NCBI GenBank assembly: GCA_034932485.1
Contig: JAYFOQ010000022.1
Coordinates: forward strand, 1-64,000
Direction of reading: 5' to 3'
Origin: Gordonibacter sp034932485
Lineage (GTDB): Bacteria > Actinomycetota > Coriobacteriia > Coriobacteriales > Eggerthellaceae
Length of the DNA: 64,000 nt
The stretch's first letter is position 1. Each line of letters opens with the position of its first letter. The notes under the pieces were generated by a model. That model had not been told where the DNA came from. It saw only the letters and a list, made by a program, of their open reading frames with translations, and made no database searches. A program made the position numbers and the translations under genes. This document shows positions 44,232 through 52,554 of this stretch, piece after piece.

Positions 44232-44242
44232 CCGCATTCCCC

Positions 44243-44269
44243 AGCCCCGTCGTAACTCGCGACGGGGCT
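44243..44269 (+). terminator. Hairpin after YraN-like gene
   Basis: AGCCCCGTCG (44243-44252) pairs perfectly with CGACGGGGCT (44260-44269), loop 7 nt, 12 bp after the stop. No U tract follows. Confidence 0.55.
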
Positions 44270-44375
44270 CTGGCGGCAACCTTGCTGAAGCTCAATGCTT
44301 CCAGCACGGCTTTTGTCTGCTTGATGGTGAGCCCGACAAAAGGGACGTCGGGTCATGATAGATGCGCGCGCATTT

Positions 44376-44396
44376 ACGGGGACATAATGTCCCCGT
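44376..44396 (-). repeat. GGGGACAT-A-ATGTCCCC palindrome, copy 1
   Basis: A 21-bp palindrome ACGGGGACATAATGTCCCCGT in the intergenic region after the YraN-like gene. The core recurs four more times in the element. The central base is A, so this copy is in the opposite sense to copies 2-4. Confidence 0.85.
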
Positions 44397-44433
44397 GATT
44401 TCCGAAGAGCGCACAGTCTAGCGCAGATAATTT

Positions 44434-44490
44434 CGGGGGCTACTCGCCCCCGAATCCCCTCGGCAGGGTGAAATCCACCCTGCACCCATC
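44434..44490. repeat. GC-rich composite repeat, partial copy C
   Basis: CGGGGGCTACTCGCCCCCG and CCCCTCGGCAGGGTGAAA, then CCACCCTGCACCC. It matches the first 60 bp of copy B at 46568 almost exactly. Confidence 0.7.
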
Positions 44491-44533
44491 AACTTTGCAA
44501 TGCAAAATGTCACTTGAGTACTTGAGAACACAT

Positions 44534-45907
44534 TTAAATGACTGTTAGCTCTGATACAGATTCGATGATTGCCTTATAGTATGCCTCATACAGCTTTGAG
44601 CGATCCCCCATCTGGTCAGCATATGATAAAGCGGCCTTATAGTTGTCTTTCATATCAGGCCGAAAGAGTACTGGTGCTATCCCTTTCCTCATTAACAACA
44701 GATTGGTAAAAGCTCTTGTCGTCCTGCCATTACCGTCTCTGAAGGCATGAATGACCGTCAGGCGATGATGAATATCCAATACCCGCTTGATGTAATCAGA
44801 TTGGGCAAGACTCCCTGCGTCAACGAGAAGAGTATTGATGTCTTTGTCCAAAAAGTGCATTTCACGTTGGATATCGCCGTAGTCAATCGTCTCAAATTTA
44901 GCACCAAGCACCAACGTATTGCTTTGCCTAAACATGCCACCATACTCTGGACAAGGGGCAGTAGAAAATAACAGTTTATTGATATGCTTGACATCATAGA
45001 TATTAATATTTTCAGAGTTGCTTTCGCTTTTATCGAACACAAAATCATAAGCAATAGTTAAGCCAGCAACCTCGATAATATCGCCATTTTCTTCACTGCA
45101 AAATTCACTGTCGTTTCCGTATAGGCGAAGGTCAACAACAATTTCAGCAGCTGTTTCAGAATCAATATCTATCCCTTCCATCCTGCTATCATGGAAGATA
45201 AATTCTGTTTTGAACCTTTGACACATCCGGGGATTCATAGAAACCTTGAAGCACGCCTCAGCTGCATCGAAAAGTTGGTCATATAGTTTCAAGTGCGTTA
45301 ACCCAAGATGCTCTCGCTGCTTGTCGGGCTTGAATGTAGTGCAGCGGTGTCTTAATGAATTTGCAGACGTGTCACCTTCGATAACATGCAGCTTGTAGGC
45401 AAGTTTATAGAGGCATGCCTGAAAACTTACGCCAAAATAGTTTGCGATACGGAGCGTATCATCAAACGCAACAGTACCGTTCTGCAGATAGTACGATACC
45501 TGTCGTTCTAGTTCGTTGGTAGGCATAAGTAATTCTGAAGCAAAGCTTTCTGCATATCGCTCAATACTTGATTGGCCGTTTATTTTGCATGCAAAAGGAT
45601 CATGTCCAGAGTCTTTAATGTGATGGCATAACTCATGAGCAGCTGTGTAGCGCTGCCTAGTTATCGGCCTGCCAATATTAATACCAACAACAGGAACATC
45701 ATCAGGGGAAGCCGCGGGGATATAGGCTCCCTCGTATTTATCAAAATGCCTAAAGCTGAATGCAATGCCCTCGTCTGCAAGAACCTGGAATGGGTTTATC
45801 GGAAACACAGGCTCGCTATCAGAAAAATATGCCCGCAGAAACATATTTGCAAGTTCCTCTGCGGGCATACCCTTTTGCGCTAAAGCCGCGTAATCAGGCA
45901 AGGCCAT
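44534..45907 (-). CDS. ImmA/IrrE metallopeptidase fused to Fic domain
   Basis: A 457-residue fusion. Residues 30-170 form a COG2856 ImmA/IrrE-like peptidase with zinc motif HELCHH (91-96) and a conserved downstream FASELLMP. Residues 215-440 form a Fic domain with HAFRDGNGRTTR at 387-398. An inhibitory-like motif DSRMEG at 240-245 has Asp where Ser/Thr is usual. IrrE peptidases often cleave partner repressors in response to signals. Here the XRE regulator encoded just before it (1-bp overlap, TAATG) is the likely partner. The whole pair resembles a regulated AMP-transfer toxin. Confidence 0.85.
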   Translation of the reverse strand: MALPDYAALAQKGMPAEELANMFLRAYFSDSEPVFPINPFQVLADEGIAFSFRHFDKYEGAYIPAASPDDVPVVGINIGRPITRQRYTAAHELCHHIKDSGHDPFACKINGQSSIERYAESFASELLMPTNELERQVSYYLQNGTVAFDDTLRIANYFGVSFQACLYKLAYKLHVIEGDTSANSLRHRCTTFKPDKQREHLGLTHLKLYDQLFDAAEACFKVSMNPRMCQRFKTEFIFHDSRMEGIDIDSETAAEIVVDLRLYGNDSEFCSEENGDIIEVAGLTIAYDFVFDKSESNSENINIYDVKHINKLLFSTAPCPEYGGMFRQSNTLVLGAKFETIDYGDIQREMHFLDKDINTLLVDAGSLAQSDYIKRVLDIHHRLTVIHAFRDGNGRTTRAFTNLLLMRKGIAPVLFRPDMKDNYKAALSYADQMGDRSKLYEAYYKAIIESVSELTVI

Positions 45908-46221
45908 TACTGCCTTTCCTTCATTGCTTGCTTGAACTTCATGAGGTTCAGAATTTCCTGCTGATCACTTTCTCCAAGCGATTCGAAGCTGCGTGCAAAA
46001 ACCTGAGCCGGCATATCAATCTTTTTTCCATTTAACAACTCGTCAGCTGGGATAAGGAACAAATCGCTCAGTTTTCCAAGCTCTTCTGCAGAGATTTTTC
46101 TCTTGTTTGATTCTATTTCTGCAACAGCGGAGCGCCCTATACCTAAGAAACGAGCAACGTAATCCTGCGATAGGTGCAGTTCTGTTCTGGCCTGTCGAAC
46201 CCTTTCATTTAACTTTGTCAT
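45907..46221 (-). CDS. XRE-family regulator paired with the IrrE-Fic fusion
   Basis: This 104-residue protein has a Cro/CI helix-turn-helix (LSQDYVARFLGIGRSAVAEI) in the first half and a tail (FESLGESDQQEILNLM) that is a typical interaction segment. The ATG at 46221 has AAGGG 9 nt upstream; a longer start at 46281 has none. As in other XRE-ImmA/IrrE pairs it probably represses its own operon and may restrain the toxin half until cleaved. Confidence 0.87.
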   Translation of the reverse strand: MTKLNERVRQARTELHLSQDYVARFLGIGRSAVAEIESNKRKISAEELGKLSDLFLIPADELLNGKKIDMPAQVFARSFESLGESDQQEILNLMKFKQAMKERQ

Positions 46222-46315
46222 AGCTGCATCCCTTCTTTTTCCGTACCCACACTCTAGCACTCTGTACGGAATAATCAACACATAGTGTCGGATAATCAGA
46301 CGAAACGCATTTCAA

Positions 46316-46513
46316 CTACTTAAGTGTTTTGAAAGCCTTTTGAAAGGCCGTCGGCGAAGCGCTCAGTCTGTCAACTCCTACGAACTTGGGCAGATCCTCT
46401 GTTATGCCCAACTCCATATCTAGCGTCGCTCCATCAATCTCCGCCAGTCTTTTCTTTTTGGCAGTCTTATCTGCAGACGATTTCTGAGTTTTCAACCTGT
46501 TATCAGTCGCTTC
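46316..46513 (-). pseudogene. Unidentified gene fragment
   Basis: A minus-strand open frame of 66 codons without a usable start ends at 46316. Its C-terminal residues (EIDGATLDMELGITEDLP, FVGVDRLSASPTAFQKAFKT) look protein-like and charged. The 5' part is lost upstream of 46513. I cannot place it in a family. Confidence 0.3.
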
Positions 46514-46567
46514 AATAGTGCTTTAGTGCCATTTTGTATAGTTTTTCGAATACCTATGCGTTTTGCT

Positions 46568-46868
46568 CCGGGGGCTACTCGCCCCCGAGTCCCCTCGGCA
46601 GGGTGAAACGCCACCCTGCACCCACCGCGACTTCGGACATGCTTGTAGGGTGTCCGAAGTCGAATTATCTTTGATTCCTACTTACCTTTTGGGGCTGCGC
46701 GCCCCAAACCCCGGCAGGAGCGCAACCTGCGCCCCTGCACTCTCGGGTTTCTTCTTGCCGCCAGGCGGCAAATTCCAAGTATCGATGAATCCCCGCTCAA
46801 GCGCCGCGGGGCTTATGGCATGGGAACCGACACCCTGCGCAGCCCACGCAACATCCCCACAAAGCCGC
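46568..46868. repeat. GC-rich composite repeat, copy B
   Basis: Copy B of the array described at 26537, with GGGGGCTACTCGCCCCC, CTTCGGACATG/TGTCCGAAG, GGGGCTGCGCGCCCC and CAAGCGCCGCGGGG blocks in order. Open frames crossing it are not believed. Confidence 0.7.
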
Positions 46869-47027
46869 CGTTTTCCACGCTCTCGAGGGCGGCTTTGTGG
46901 AGATGGCACGCTTGAGCGCTTTGCGAAGACAGCTCCGGGAGCCGAACCCCATGCCAGGCGGCAGGCATGCCGAAGCAAGCAGGCTTGCAATCGGCGGACC
47001 GATTCAAACACAGAGAGGATTTACACC

Positions 47028-47654
47028 ATGGGAAACAGAGCAATCATCACCACCGAGGATTTCAGCATGAGCATGTATTTGCACTGGCAGGGCGGGCGTG
47101 ACAGTGTGGAGCCATTCTTGGATTACTGCCGCCTGCGTGGTTTCCGCTCGCCAGAGACCGACTGTTACGGATGGGCGCGCTTGGCACAGGTCGTCTGCAA
47201 TTTCATGGGTTCCGAGGGCCTGTCATGTGGCATCGCACCTTACAGCCGAGGGCAAGAGCCCATGTCCGACAACGGCGACTACGTCATCCGCAATTGGGAG
47301 ATTGTGGAGCGCCGTTGCCCGTGGGAGGACTTCGAAGAGCAGGCCGAATACGACCACGACGAGATGCTGCATGCCATCGACCGTGCACAGCCTAAAGCTC
47401 AACAGCTGGGCGCATACCTTGACGCAGTAGTCCTGCCCACATCGGAAGTTCGGGTGGGCGATGTGGCCTACATGCAAAACATCGGCACAACGCCAAAGGC
47501 ATGCGAGGTGCTGGGTCGCGCCAAACGCCCAGGCAGCTTCGGCCACGGCGAGGAACTTCCCTTCGTGAAGTTATACGAAAACGACGGCCACTACGACACC
47601 AACCCCAACAACTTCTTGAGCAGCAAGACCGCGCGTATCGTACCGAGAAGCTAA
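47028..47654 (+). CDS. Conserved mobile-element hypothetical protein, 208 residues
   Basis: AGAGGA lies 9 nt before the ATG. The protein starts MGNRAIITTED and contains many aromatic and acidic residues (WQGGRDSVEPFLDYCRLRGF, ECYGWARLAQ-like YGWARLAQVVC). No catalytic motif is evident. Position in front of the ParA/ParB-MobC-relaxase genes suggests a transfer or maintenance accessory. A longer in-frame start in the repeat at 46563 is rejected. Confidence 0.65.
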   Translation: MGNRAIITTEDFSMSMYLHWQGGRDSVEPFLDYCRLRGFRSPETDCYGWARLAQVVCNFMGSEGLSCGIAPYSRGQEPMSDNGDYVIRNWEIVERRCPWEDFEEQAEYDHDEMLHAIDRAQPKAQQLGAYLDAVVLPTSEVRVGDVAYMQNIGTTPKACEVLGRAKRPGSFGHGEELPFVKLYENDGHYDTNPNNFLSSKTARIVPRS

Positions 47655-47714
47655 AAGCAGCCAAGCCAACAAGCCGCCCCACCGAACGTGGGGCGGCAAG
47701 AAAGGAGACCAGCC

Positions 47715-47960
47715 ATGAACACAGCAGACGCAACGCTTCCAAGGGCCGAGGACATCGAAATCGACCTTACGCTCCCCGTTGCCGAAAGGCGCGAGAGTTT
47801 CCTGCGCCAGATGGGCGGCAATCCATACCGCTTCACCTCATGCGGCGTACCCGTAACCGTGAGCTTCAAGGACGAATGCACGCTCGAGGAAGCAGTGGGC
47901 CACTACCTCGCCATGCAAGAGCTTGCCGCAGAGCAAGGGCTTGGCCCGGGTGCAGCTTAG
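47715..47960 (+). CDS. Small conserved protein, DUF6870-like
   Basis: An 81-residue protein with AAGGAGA 6 nt before the ATG. The C-terminal half YRFTSCGVPVTVSFKDECTL and VGHYLAMQELA resembles the small DUF6870-type proteins of conjugative elements; the match is from memory. It follows the 208-residue gene by 60 bp on the same strand. Function unknown. Confidence 0.6.
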   Translation: MNTADATLPRAEDIEIDLTLPVAERRESFLRQMGGNPYRFTSCGVPVTVSFKDECTLEEAVGHYLAMQELAAEQGLGPGAA

Positions 47961-47970
47961 AAACCGCGTC

Positions 47971-48007
47971 CCATATTCACGGGGACATTATGTCCCCGTG
48001 AATATGG
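47971..48007 (+). repeat. GGGGACAT-T-ATGTCCCC palindrome, copy 2 (longest)
   Basis: A perfect 37-bp palindrome, CCATATTCACGGGGACAT on the left arm, centred on T47989, 68 bp before a small gene and 0.2 kb before parA. Its stem length marks it as the prototype. Confidence 0.9.
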
Positions 48008-48075
48008 TCAAAAATCCGCCCGCAAGCGGGCGACAACATATCGTGAACATATATATGATCAGGAGGCGTGATAAA

Positions 48076-48201
48076 ATGGAGAGTGTAATACCAACCACAA
48101 CAAGAAAGGCTGACAACCCGTCGGAAGCGCATCCCGACAATAACCGAATAGCCAGCAGGCATCTTCCGGATTCACCCGCCTGCGAAACGAAAAGGAGTTG
48201 A
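48076..48201 (+). CDS. Small open frame before parA
   Basis: A 41-residue frame with an excellent AGGAGG 9 nt upstream of ATG and the stop one base before the parA ATG. It is polar (NPSEAHPDNNRIASRHLP). It could be a leader peptide or a small regulator coupled to parA. Confidence 0.5.
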   Translation: MESVIPTTTRKADNPSEAHPDNNRIASRHLPDSPACETKRS

Positions 48202-48202
48202 C

Positions 48203-48961
48203 ATGAGAGTGCTCACCGTCAGCAATTTCAAGGGAGGCGTGGCCAAGACAACCACTGCCACCAACCTTGCCGTGCTCTGCGCCCAGAAGGGCCTGCGCAC
48301 GCTTATCATCGACCTCGACCCACAAGCGTCGACATCGGATTACTACGACCTCTACGACGAAGCGCGCGATACCTGCCGTTCGGCAATAGAGCTCCTTTAC
48401 GACGAGGCACCCGTCTCCGAATGTGCTCATCTAACACGCATCGAGAACCTGAGTGCCATCCCCACCACGCTCAATCTCATAGACCAAAACGAACTCATGC
48501 TGCGCGAGCAAAGACTACGTTTTGCGCTCGACGACGCCGAAGGCGAATACGATGTTGCCATCATCGATTGCGCACCTTCAGCAAAACAACTCGCGCTCTG
48601 CGCATACGTAGCCACATCGGGACGCGGCACTATCATAGTGCCCGTCAAACTCGATTCTACCGTCATGCGCGGCACAACCTCAGCGGTGCAAGCTATCGAA
48701 GGGATAGCCACGAAGCTGCGCATCCCTGCACCCGATTGGAAGATTCTTCGCACCTGCGTGCCTGGTCGTATGACACGAGCCGAGCAAACCGGCGCCGCCG
48801 TGCTCGACCGCTTCTTTTCCGATCACCAGTTCGACACCATCATCCACCAGTCCGCAAAGGTTGCCGAGGGTAGCTGGGAATGGAAACCTATCGTGGAGTT
48901 CGATCCTGAATGCCGCCCCGCACAAGATTACCGCGCACTATTCGAGGAGCTAGGATTATGA
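48203..48961 (+). CDS. parA: ParA-family partition ATPase
   Basis: A 252-residue P-loop ATPase with deviant Walker A KGGVAKTT near residue 10, Walker A' LIIDLDPQAS, and Walker B VAIIDCAPS. It segregates DNA together with ParB. AAGGAG lies before the ATG, and the gene overlaps parB by 4 bp (ATGA). The pair indicates that the element is maintained extrachromosomally at least transiently, or regulates its own copy. Confidence 0.95.
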   Translation: MRVLTVSNFKGGVAKTTTATNLAVLCAQKGLRTLIIDLDPQASTSDYYDLYDEARDTCRSAIELLYDEAPVSECAHLTRIENLSAIPTTLNLIDQNELMLREQRLRFALDDAEGEYDVAIIDCAPSAKQLALCAYVATSGRGTIIVPVKLDSTVMRGTTSAVQAIEGIATKLRIPAPDWKILRTCVPGRMTRAEQTGAAVLDRFFSDHQFDTIIHQSAKVAEGSWEWKPIVEFDPECRPAQDYRALFEELGL

Positions 48962-49875
48962 GCCGCGTAGAAGAAGTTGCACGTCGCTTCTCGTTAGCGG
49001 GAATATTGGATGACGCCACCCAAACACGCGACCGCTTCCCCATCCGCGAAATTGAGGTCGACAACATCGCCGACCATCCTGCCAACGACGCTTATTCCAT
49101 GGGAGAAGATGGCATAGCAGCTCTTGCCAAATCCATACGAGCCGAGGGGCTCACCGATATTCCACTCGTGCGCAAGATGTCCGATGGTAGTTTTCAGATG
49201 CTTTCGGGCCACCGCCGCAAGGCAGCCTTTGCACTGCTGGCTAAATCCGATCCGACGTTTGCAAAGATTCCCTGCCGCGTGGTGGAGAACGTCAGCGATG
49301 AGCAATCTGAAGTATTGTTGCATACCGCAAATTACTTCACGCGCCAGCTCAACGTGATGGAGCGCGCCGAAGCGACGCGTGCCTTAGGAATAGAAGTCGA
49401 ACGCTTGCGCGAGGCAGATCCCTCCCTCAAAGGCGAGCGGACGGCAGACCTCAAGGCCGCCATCATCGAAGCGCAGACGGGCCGCACTATCACGGGCAAG
49501 ACCGTTCTTCGGCAAGAAGCGGTCGCCCGTCGAGTCGAAGACAACCTTGCCACGCCGTGGCAGACGCTTGCACGCGCAGGCGAGCTGACCGATGCCGACA
49601 TCAACCGTCTCGCCAAGATTGACGCGAAAAAGCAACAAACGCTCTATGCGAAACGTGCCGCCAAATCACTCGATAAGCTCCAAACGTCCGCACTTATCAA
49701 GGAGGCGCTTGGCTACGACGAGCCTGCAGCAAAAGCACTCACAACGGCTAAGCGCGAGCTTTCAAAAGCCCTTGCCCTTGCGCGCGACAAGGGCGCTTCC
49801 CTTGACGTGAACATGGTTGGCAGCATCGTTTATATCTGTGGCGAGCTATCCGAGATAGTATCACTGAGGGATTGA
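48958..49875 (+). CDS. parB: ParB/Spo0J-family partition protein
   Basis: A 305-residue protein. The N-terminal ParB domain has IREIEVDNIADHPAND and the CTP-binding LSGHRRKAAF segment (GxxRxxA type). A central helix-turn-helix and a C-terminal helical region follow. It should bind a centromere-like site and recruit ParA. The start at 48958 overlaps the parA stop. The five palindromes of the element are natural candidates for its sites. Confidence 0.92.
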   Translation: MSRVEEVARRFSLAGILDDATQTRDRFPIREIEVDNIADHPANDAYSMGEDGIAALAKSIRAEGLTDIPLVRKMSDGSFQMLSGHRRKAAFALLAKSDPTFAKIPCRVVENVSDEQSEVLLHTANYFTRQLNVMERAEATRALGIEVERLREADPSLKGERTADLKAAIIEAQTGRTITGKTVLRQEAVARRVEDNLATPWQTLARAGELTDADINRLAKIDAKKQQTLYAKRAAKSLDKLQTSALIKEALGYDEPAAKALTTAKRELSKALALARDKGASLDVNMVGSIVYICGELSEIVSLRD

Positions 49876-49891
49876 GCAACCACAATAATCG

Positions 49892-49910
49892 CGGGGACAT
49901 TATGTCCCCG
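49892..49910 (+). repeat. GGGGACAT-T-ATGTCCCC palindrome, copy 3
   Basis: CGGGGACATTATGTCCCCG directly downstream of parB (16 bp after the stop). Confidence 0.85.
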
Positions 49911-50193
49911 TAGGTTGCAAAGCCCCGAAAACACGACCCTTGGACCTCTTTTAGCAAGCTGCCTATCCGGTATTACATACGCGGATAGAGCTTGTCCGAG
50001 CACCGTTTCGACTTTGCCGGCGTGCCGCTTGTCGCGTGCATCCAGCAAAGCAGAATCGGCTTTCCGGCACCCAAGCTGGCGGCTCGCGAATAGTCGCCTC
50101 AGCTTGCAGCCGCACCGCCTAATCGTGTCCGCAGCGCGGCCTTAGCGGGGGTGGCCCCACGCCCCAAGGGTGCAAACAAAACCCATGGGATTC
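49911..50193 (+). other. Intergenic region before mobC, possible oriT
   Basis: This 283-bp gene-free stretch lies between palindromes 3 and 4 and just upstream of the relaxosome genes. It contains an imperfect inverted repeat at 50075-50103 (GCTGGCGGC opposite GTCGCCTCAGC) and GC-rich blocks. These are usual for a nick region, but no nic site was recognised. Confidence 0.3.
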
Positions 50194-50214
50194 ACGGGGA
50201 CATTATGTCCCCGT
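50194..50214 (+). repeat. GGGGACAT-T-ATGTCCCC palindrome, copy 4
   Basis: ACGGGGACATTATGTCCCCGT, 72 bp before the mobC start. Confidence 0.85.
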
Positions 50215-50285
50215 AGCAAATAACAAGAACGCACTCGCCCTTCCGGACATACGCGAGCTTGCCAACGAAAAGGAGAACAACGACC

Positions 50286-50699
50286 ATGAGAACCTACACC
50301 CATACCGCAAGCATCAAGCTAACCGATTCCGACTATCGCACACTCTACAGATCAAGTCGCGAAGCGGGCGTCACGCAATCTCAGTACCTGCGCACACTCA
50401 TCCGCCTTCCCCAACCAGCTGAAAATTACGACCAGCCACGCGTCTTCCTCATCGACGGAAAGTCGATCGGAGGTATCCATCGCGAACTCGTCCGCTGGGG
50501 TCGCCATTACAACCAAGCGGTCCATGCGCTCAACACTCAGGCACTGTTCTGCCGTCGCGGAAACCCACCCGAGTACCAGACATTCCTGGCAAACCTTGAT
50601 GAGGTTTCCTTAAAGCTTGAGCGCATCGAAGGCGGACTCTCATCGGTGGAGTACGCGCTTTGCGATATTGCGCATTCGCTTGTAGTAAGCGGCGATTAG
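50286..50699 (+). CDS. mobC: MobC-like relaxosome accessory protein
   Basis: A 137-residue protein with an N-terminal ribbon-helix-helix (ASIKLTDSDYRTLYRSSREA) and the MobC signature IHRELVRWGRHYNQAVHALN. It would bind oriT and help the relaxase open the DNA. AAGGAG stands upstream of the ATG. The relaxase ATG starts one base after this stop, so the genes are coupled. Confidence 0.88.
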   Translation: MRTYTHTASIKLTDSDYRTLYRSSREAGVTQSQYLRTLIRLPQPAENYDQPRVFLIDGKSIGGIHRELVRWGRHYNQAVHALNTQALFCRRGNPPEYQTFLANLDEVSLKLERIEGGLSSVEYALCDIAHSLVVSGD

Positions 50700-50700
50700 C

Positions 50701-51942
50701 ATGCCCGTCGTAAAACCCATATCGGGTCACACCTCATGCAAAGGTATACGCGACTACCTCAATAAGGAAGGCCGCGCTCTTGCCTGCGACCTGTTCAACC
50801 TCAGCTGGGATGAGCGGGAAATGGATAGCTACGATGATTCCGAAAAGTCATGTATCGATTGGGCGGCGGAGATGGATCTGACGCGTGCTGCATACGGAAA
50901 TGACACGCCATATCGCGGAAAATGTGCCCGTACCTATAAGCACTATGTCCTCTCTCCTGACCCTGGAGACAAAGTCAACCTTGCTCGCATGCGAGAGTTC
51001 GCCAAAACTTGGGCTCTGGAAAATTTCGCCGATTACGAAGTGGCGATAACCTACCACGACGACAACGCCAAAGAGATTATGCACGCTCATATCGTCGTGA
51101 ACAATACGAACCTCGCAACGGGAAACCGCCTGCAAGATCCGGACCCGCGCGCCCTCAAGCGCTCTGCGCAAAGGCTTGCCGAGGAGCGCGGTATGTCGTT
51201 TTTCGTTGATGAACCACCAGCAGAGGAAACTCCTTCTTTTGGCGGAAACCATGCTCCAGCAAAGCGCGAGCGGGTCCACTACCGGCGGGCTGAACGTGAG
51301 CTTGAGGCTCAAGGCAAATACTCATGGGTTGCCGATATCCGCAGTCGCGTTGGCATAGCCATGCGCCTTGCTCAAAGCGATAACGAGTTCGCAAAAATCT
51401 TATCCGAGCTAGGCATAGAACGCAGAGAAGCATCCGAGCGCAACGGGAAGGCTGATTGGTTATATGCACTTGAAGGTCATGAGACGTGGTGCATCCGGGG
51501 AGAAGGATTAGGCACGGCTTATGGCAAAGCAGCTGTCGAATCCGCGCTCAGGTCACCTTCGCCGATGCAACCTGAGTTGGTGCGTCAACTGGCTGAAAAC
51601 GCCGTCGAAGTCGGAGGGTGGCGCGATCTTAAGCAGCTTGCAGGCGCGCTCGATGTAACAACACGCTGGCATGTCAGGTCAATGGGAGACTTCGAAAGAA
51701 AGATCGCCTCAGCACACGCCCGTGGCGATGAGGAGTCTGTCGTAAGGCTTGCTGCCGCGGAGGCATATTTGACGGAGAAGGGCATCGAGCCCAAAGCTGC
51801 GCTTCCAGCATCACGGGCAGTTCGTCAACCAGCCCCCGACACCACAGGACAAGACCGACGCAATAACTTCAGCAATAACGCCAGTATGAGTGAAGAACAG
51901 CGCAGAGAGCACCAGCGCGATGATCGCGGAAAGGATAGATAA
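50701..51942 (+). CDS. MobP-type relaxase
   Basis: A 413-residue DNA-transfer nuclease. The N-terminal relaxase domain has the metal-binding triad: HYVLSPDPGD, then HDDNAKEIMHAHIVVNN (HxH region), and a conserved N-terminal catalytic Tyr candidate in IRDYLNKEG. The C-terminal part is variable and polar. It nicks oriT and stays bound to the transferred strand. With MobC but only fragments of a mating apparatus in the window, the element is either mobilisable or a conjugative element whose remaining genes lie past 64 kb. Confidence 0.93.
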   Translation: MPVVKPISGHTSCKGIRDYLNKEGRALACDLFNLSWDEREMDSYDDSEKSCIDWAAEMDLTRAAYGNDTPYRGKCARTYKHYVLSPDPGDKVNLARMREFAKTWALENFADYEVAITYHDDNAKEIMHAHIVVNNTNLATGNRLQDPDPRALKRSAQRLAEERGMSFFVDEPPAEETPSFGGNHAPAKRERVHYRRAERELEAQGKYSWVADIRSRVGIAMRLAQSDNEFAKILSELGIERREASERNGKADWLYALEGHETWCIRGEGLGTAYGKAAVESALRSPSPMQPELVRQLAENAVEVGGWRDLKQLAGALDVTTRWHVRSMGDFERKIASAHARGDEESVVRLAAAEAYLTEKGIEPKAALPASRAVRQPAPDTTGQDRRNNFSNNASMSEEQRREHQRDDRGKDR

Positions 51943-51944
51943 GC

Positions 51945-52493
51945 GTGAAAATAACCATCAATTACGATAACGGCCGCAGGGAAACGTTTGATTCCAGCAG
52001 CTTGGTCTCAACACAACCGTTCGGCCATGCAACCCTCGTGACCGAATTCGACTTACGTCTGGACCTCCTGACAAAGGGCGACCTAGTTGTTGATATCCAC
52101 CACTACGACGACACAGGAGAAGGAGAATCCGGAAGCGTACCGGAGCTCGAGCGCAGGTGTGGTCGCAGATGCAAAATTGCCGACCGCACCGAGGTGCCAC
52201 ACATCAAAACCATTTACGCCGATGAAAAAGCCATTGCCTGGAGTCAAGGCGGTGCACTCGTTGACGCAGAACGCTTTGAATATGCCTGTTCGCTCTACTA
52301 CTCGGGCAAGGGCACTGCATCGAACAACTATCGCGCGCTATGGCTGCATGACTACCTGACCTTTGCTCACCCAGAGATCGCAGACGACGCTGAAATCTGC
52401 CAGATTTTCGGATATCCACTTGCAGCCTATCAAGATGCTGAAGCTTGCGAATGGGCTCAACCGAAGCAGGAAGAAAAGAAGGAGAAAGAGTAA
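51945..52493 (+). CDS. Hypothetical protein downstream of the relaxase
   Basis: A 182-residue protein that starts at GTG three bases after the relaxase stop. It is acidic with aromatic residues (DLVVDIHHYDD, ALWLHDYLTFAHPEIADDAE) and a Lys/Glu tail. No family recognised. Gene order suggests a transfer accessory. Confidence 0.6.
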   Translation: MKITINYDNGRRETFDSSSLVSTQPFGHATLVTEFDLRLDLLTKGDLVVDIHHYDDTGEGESGSVPELERRCGRRCKIADRTEVPHIKTIYADEKAIAWSQGGALVDAERFEYACSLYYSGKGTASNNYRALWLHDYLTFAHPEIADDAEICQIFGYPLAAYQDAEACEWAQPKQEEKKEKE

Positions 52494-52546
52494 TGAAACT
52501 GATTGTCAGGTTTATAAAGTGGCTGTTCAGACATGCGTTTATGTGA
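52493..52546 (+). CDS. Seventeen-residue membrane peptide
   Basis: The ATG overlaps the preceding stop (TAATG) and has GGAG nearby. It encodes MKLIVRFIKWLFRHAFM, an amphipathic, positively charged helix like small hydrophobic toxins or leader peptides. It ends six bases before the next gene. Confidence 0.4.
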   Translation: MKLIVRFIKWLFRHAFM

Positions 52547-52554
52547 GGGTGGTG

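Noticed and set aside
46563..47027. N-terminal extension of the 208-residue element protein
   Set aside because: It translates composite repeat copy B. The ATG at 47028 has its own ribosome-binding site and the family-like start.
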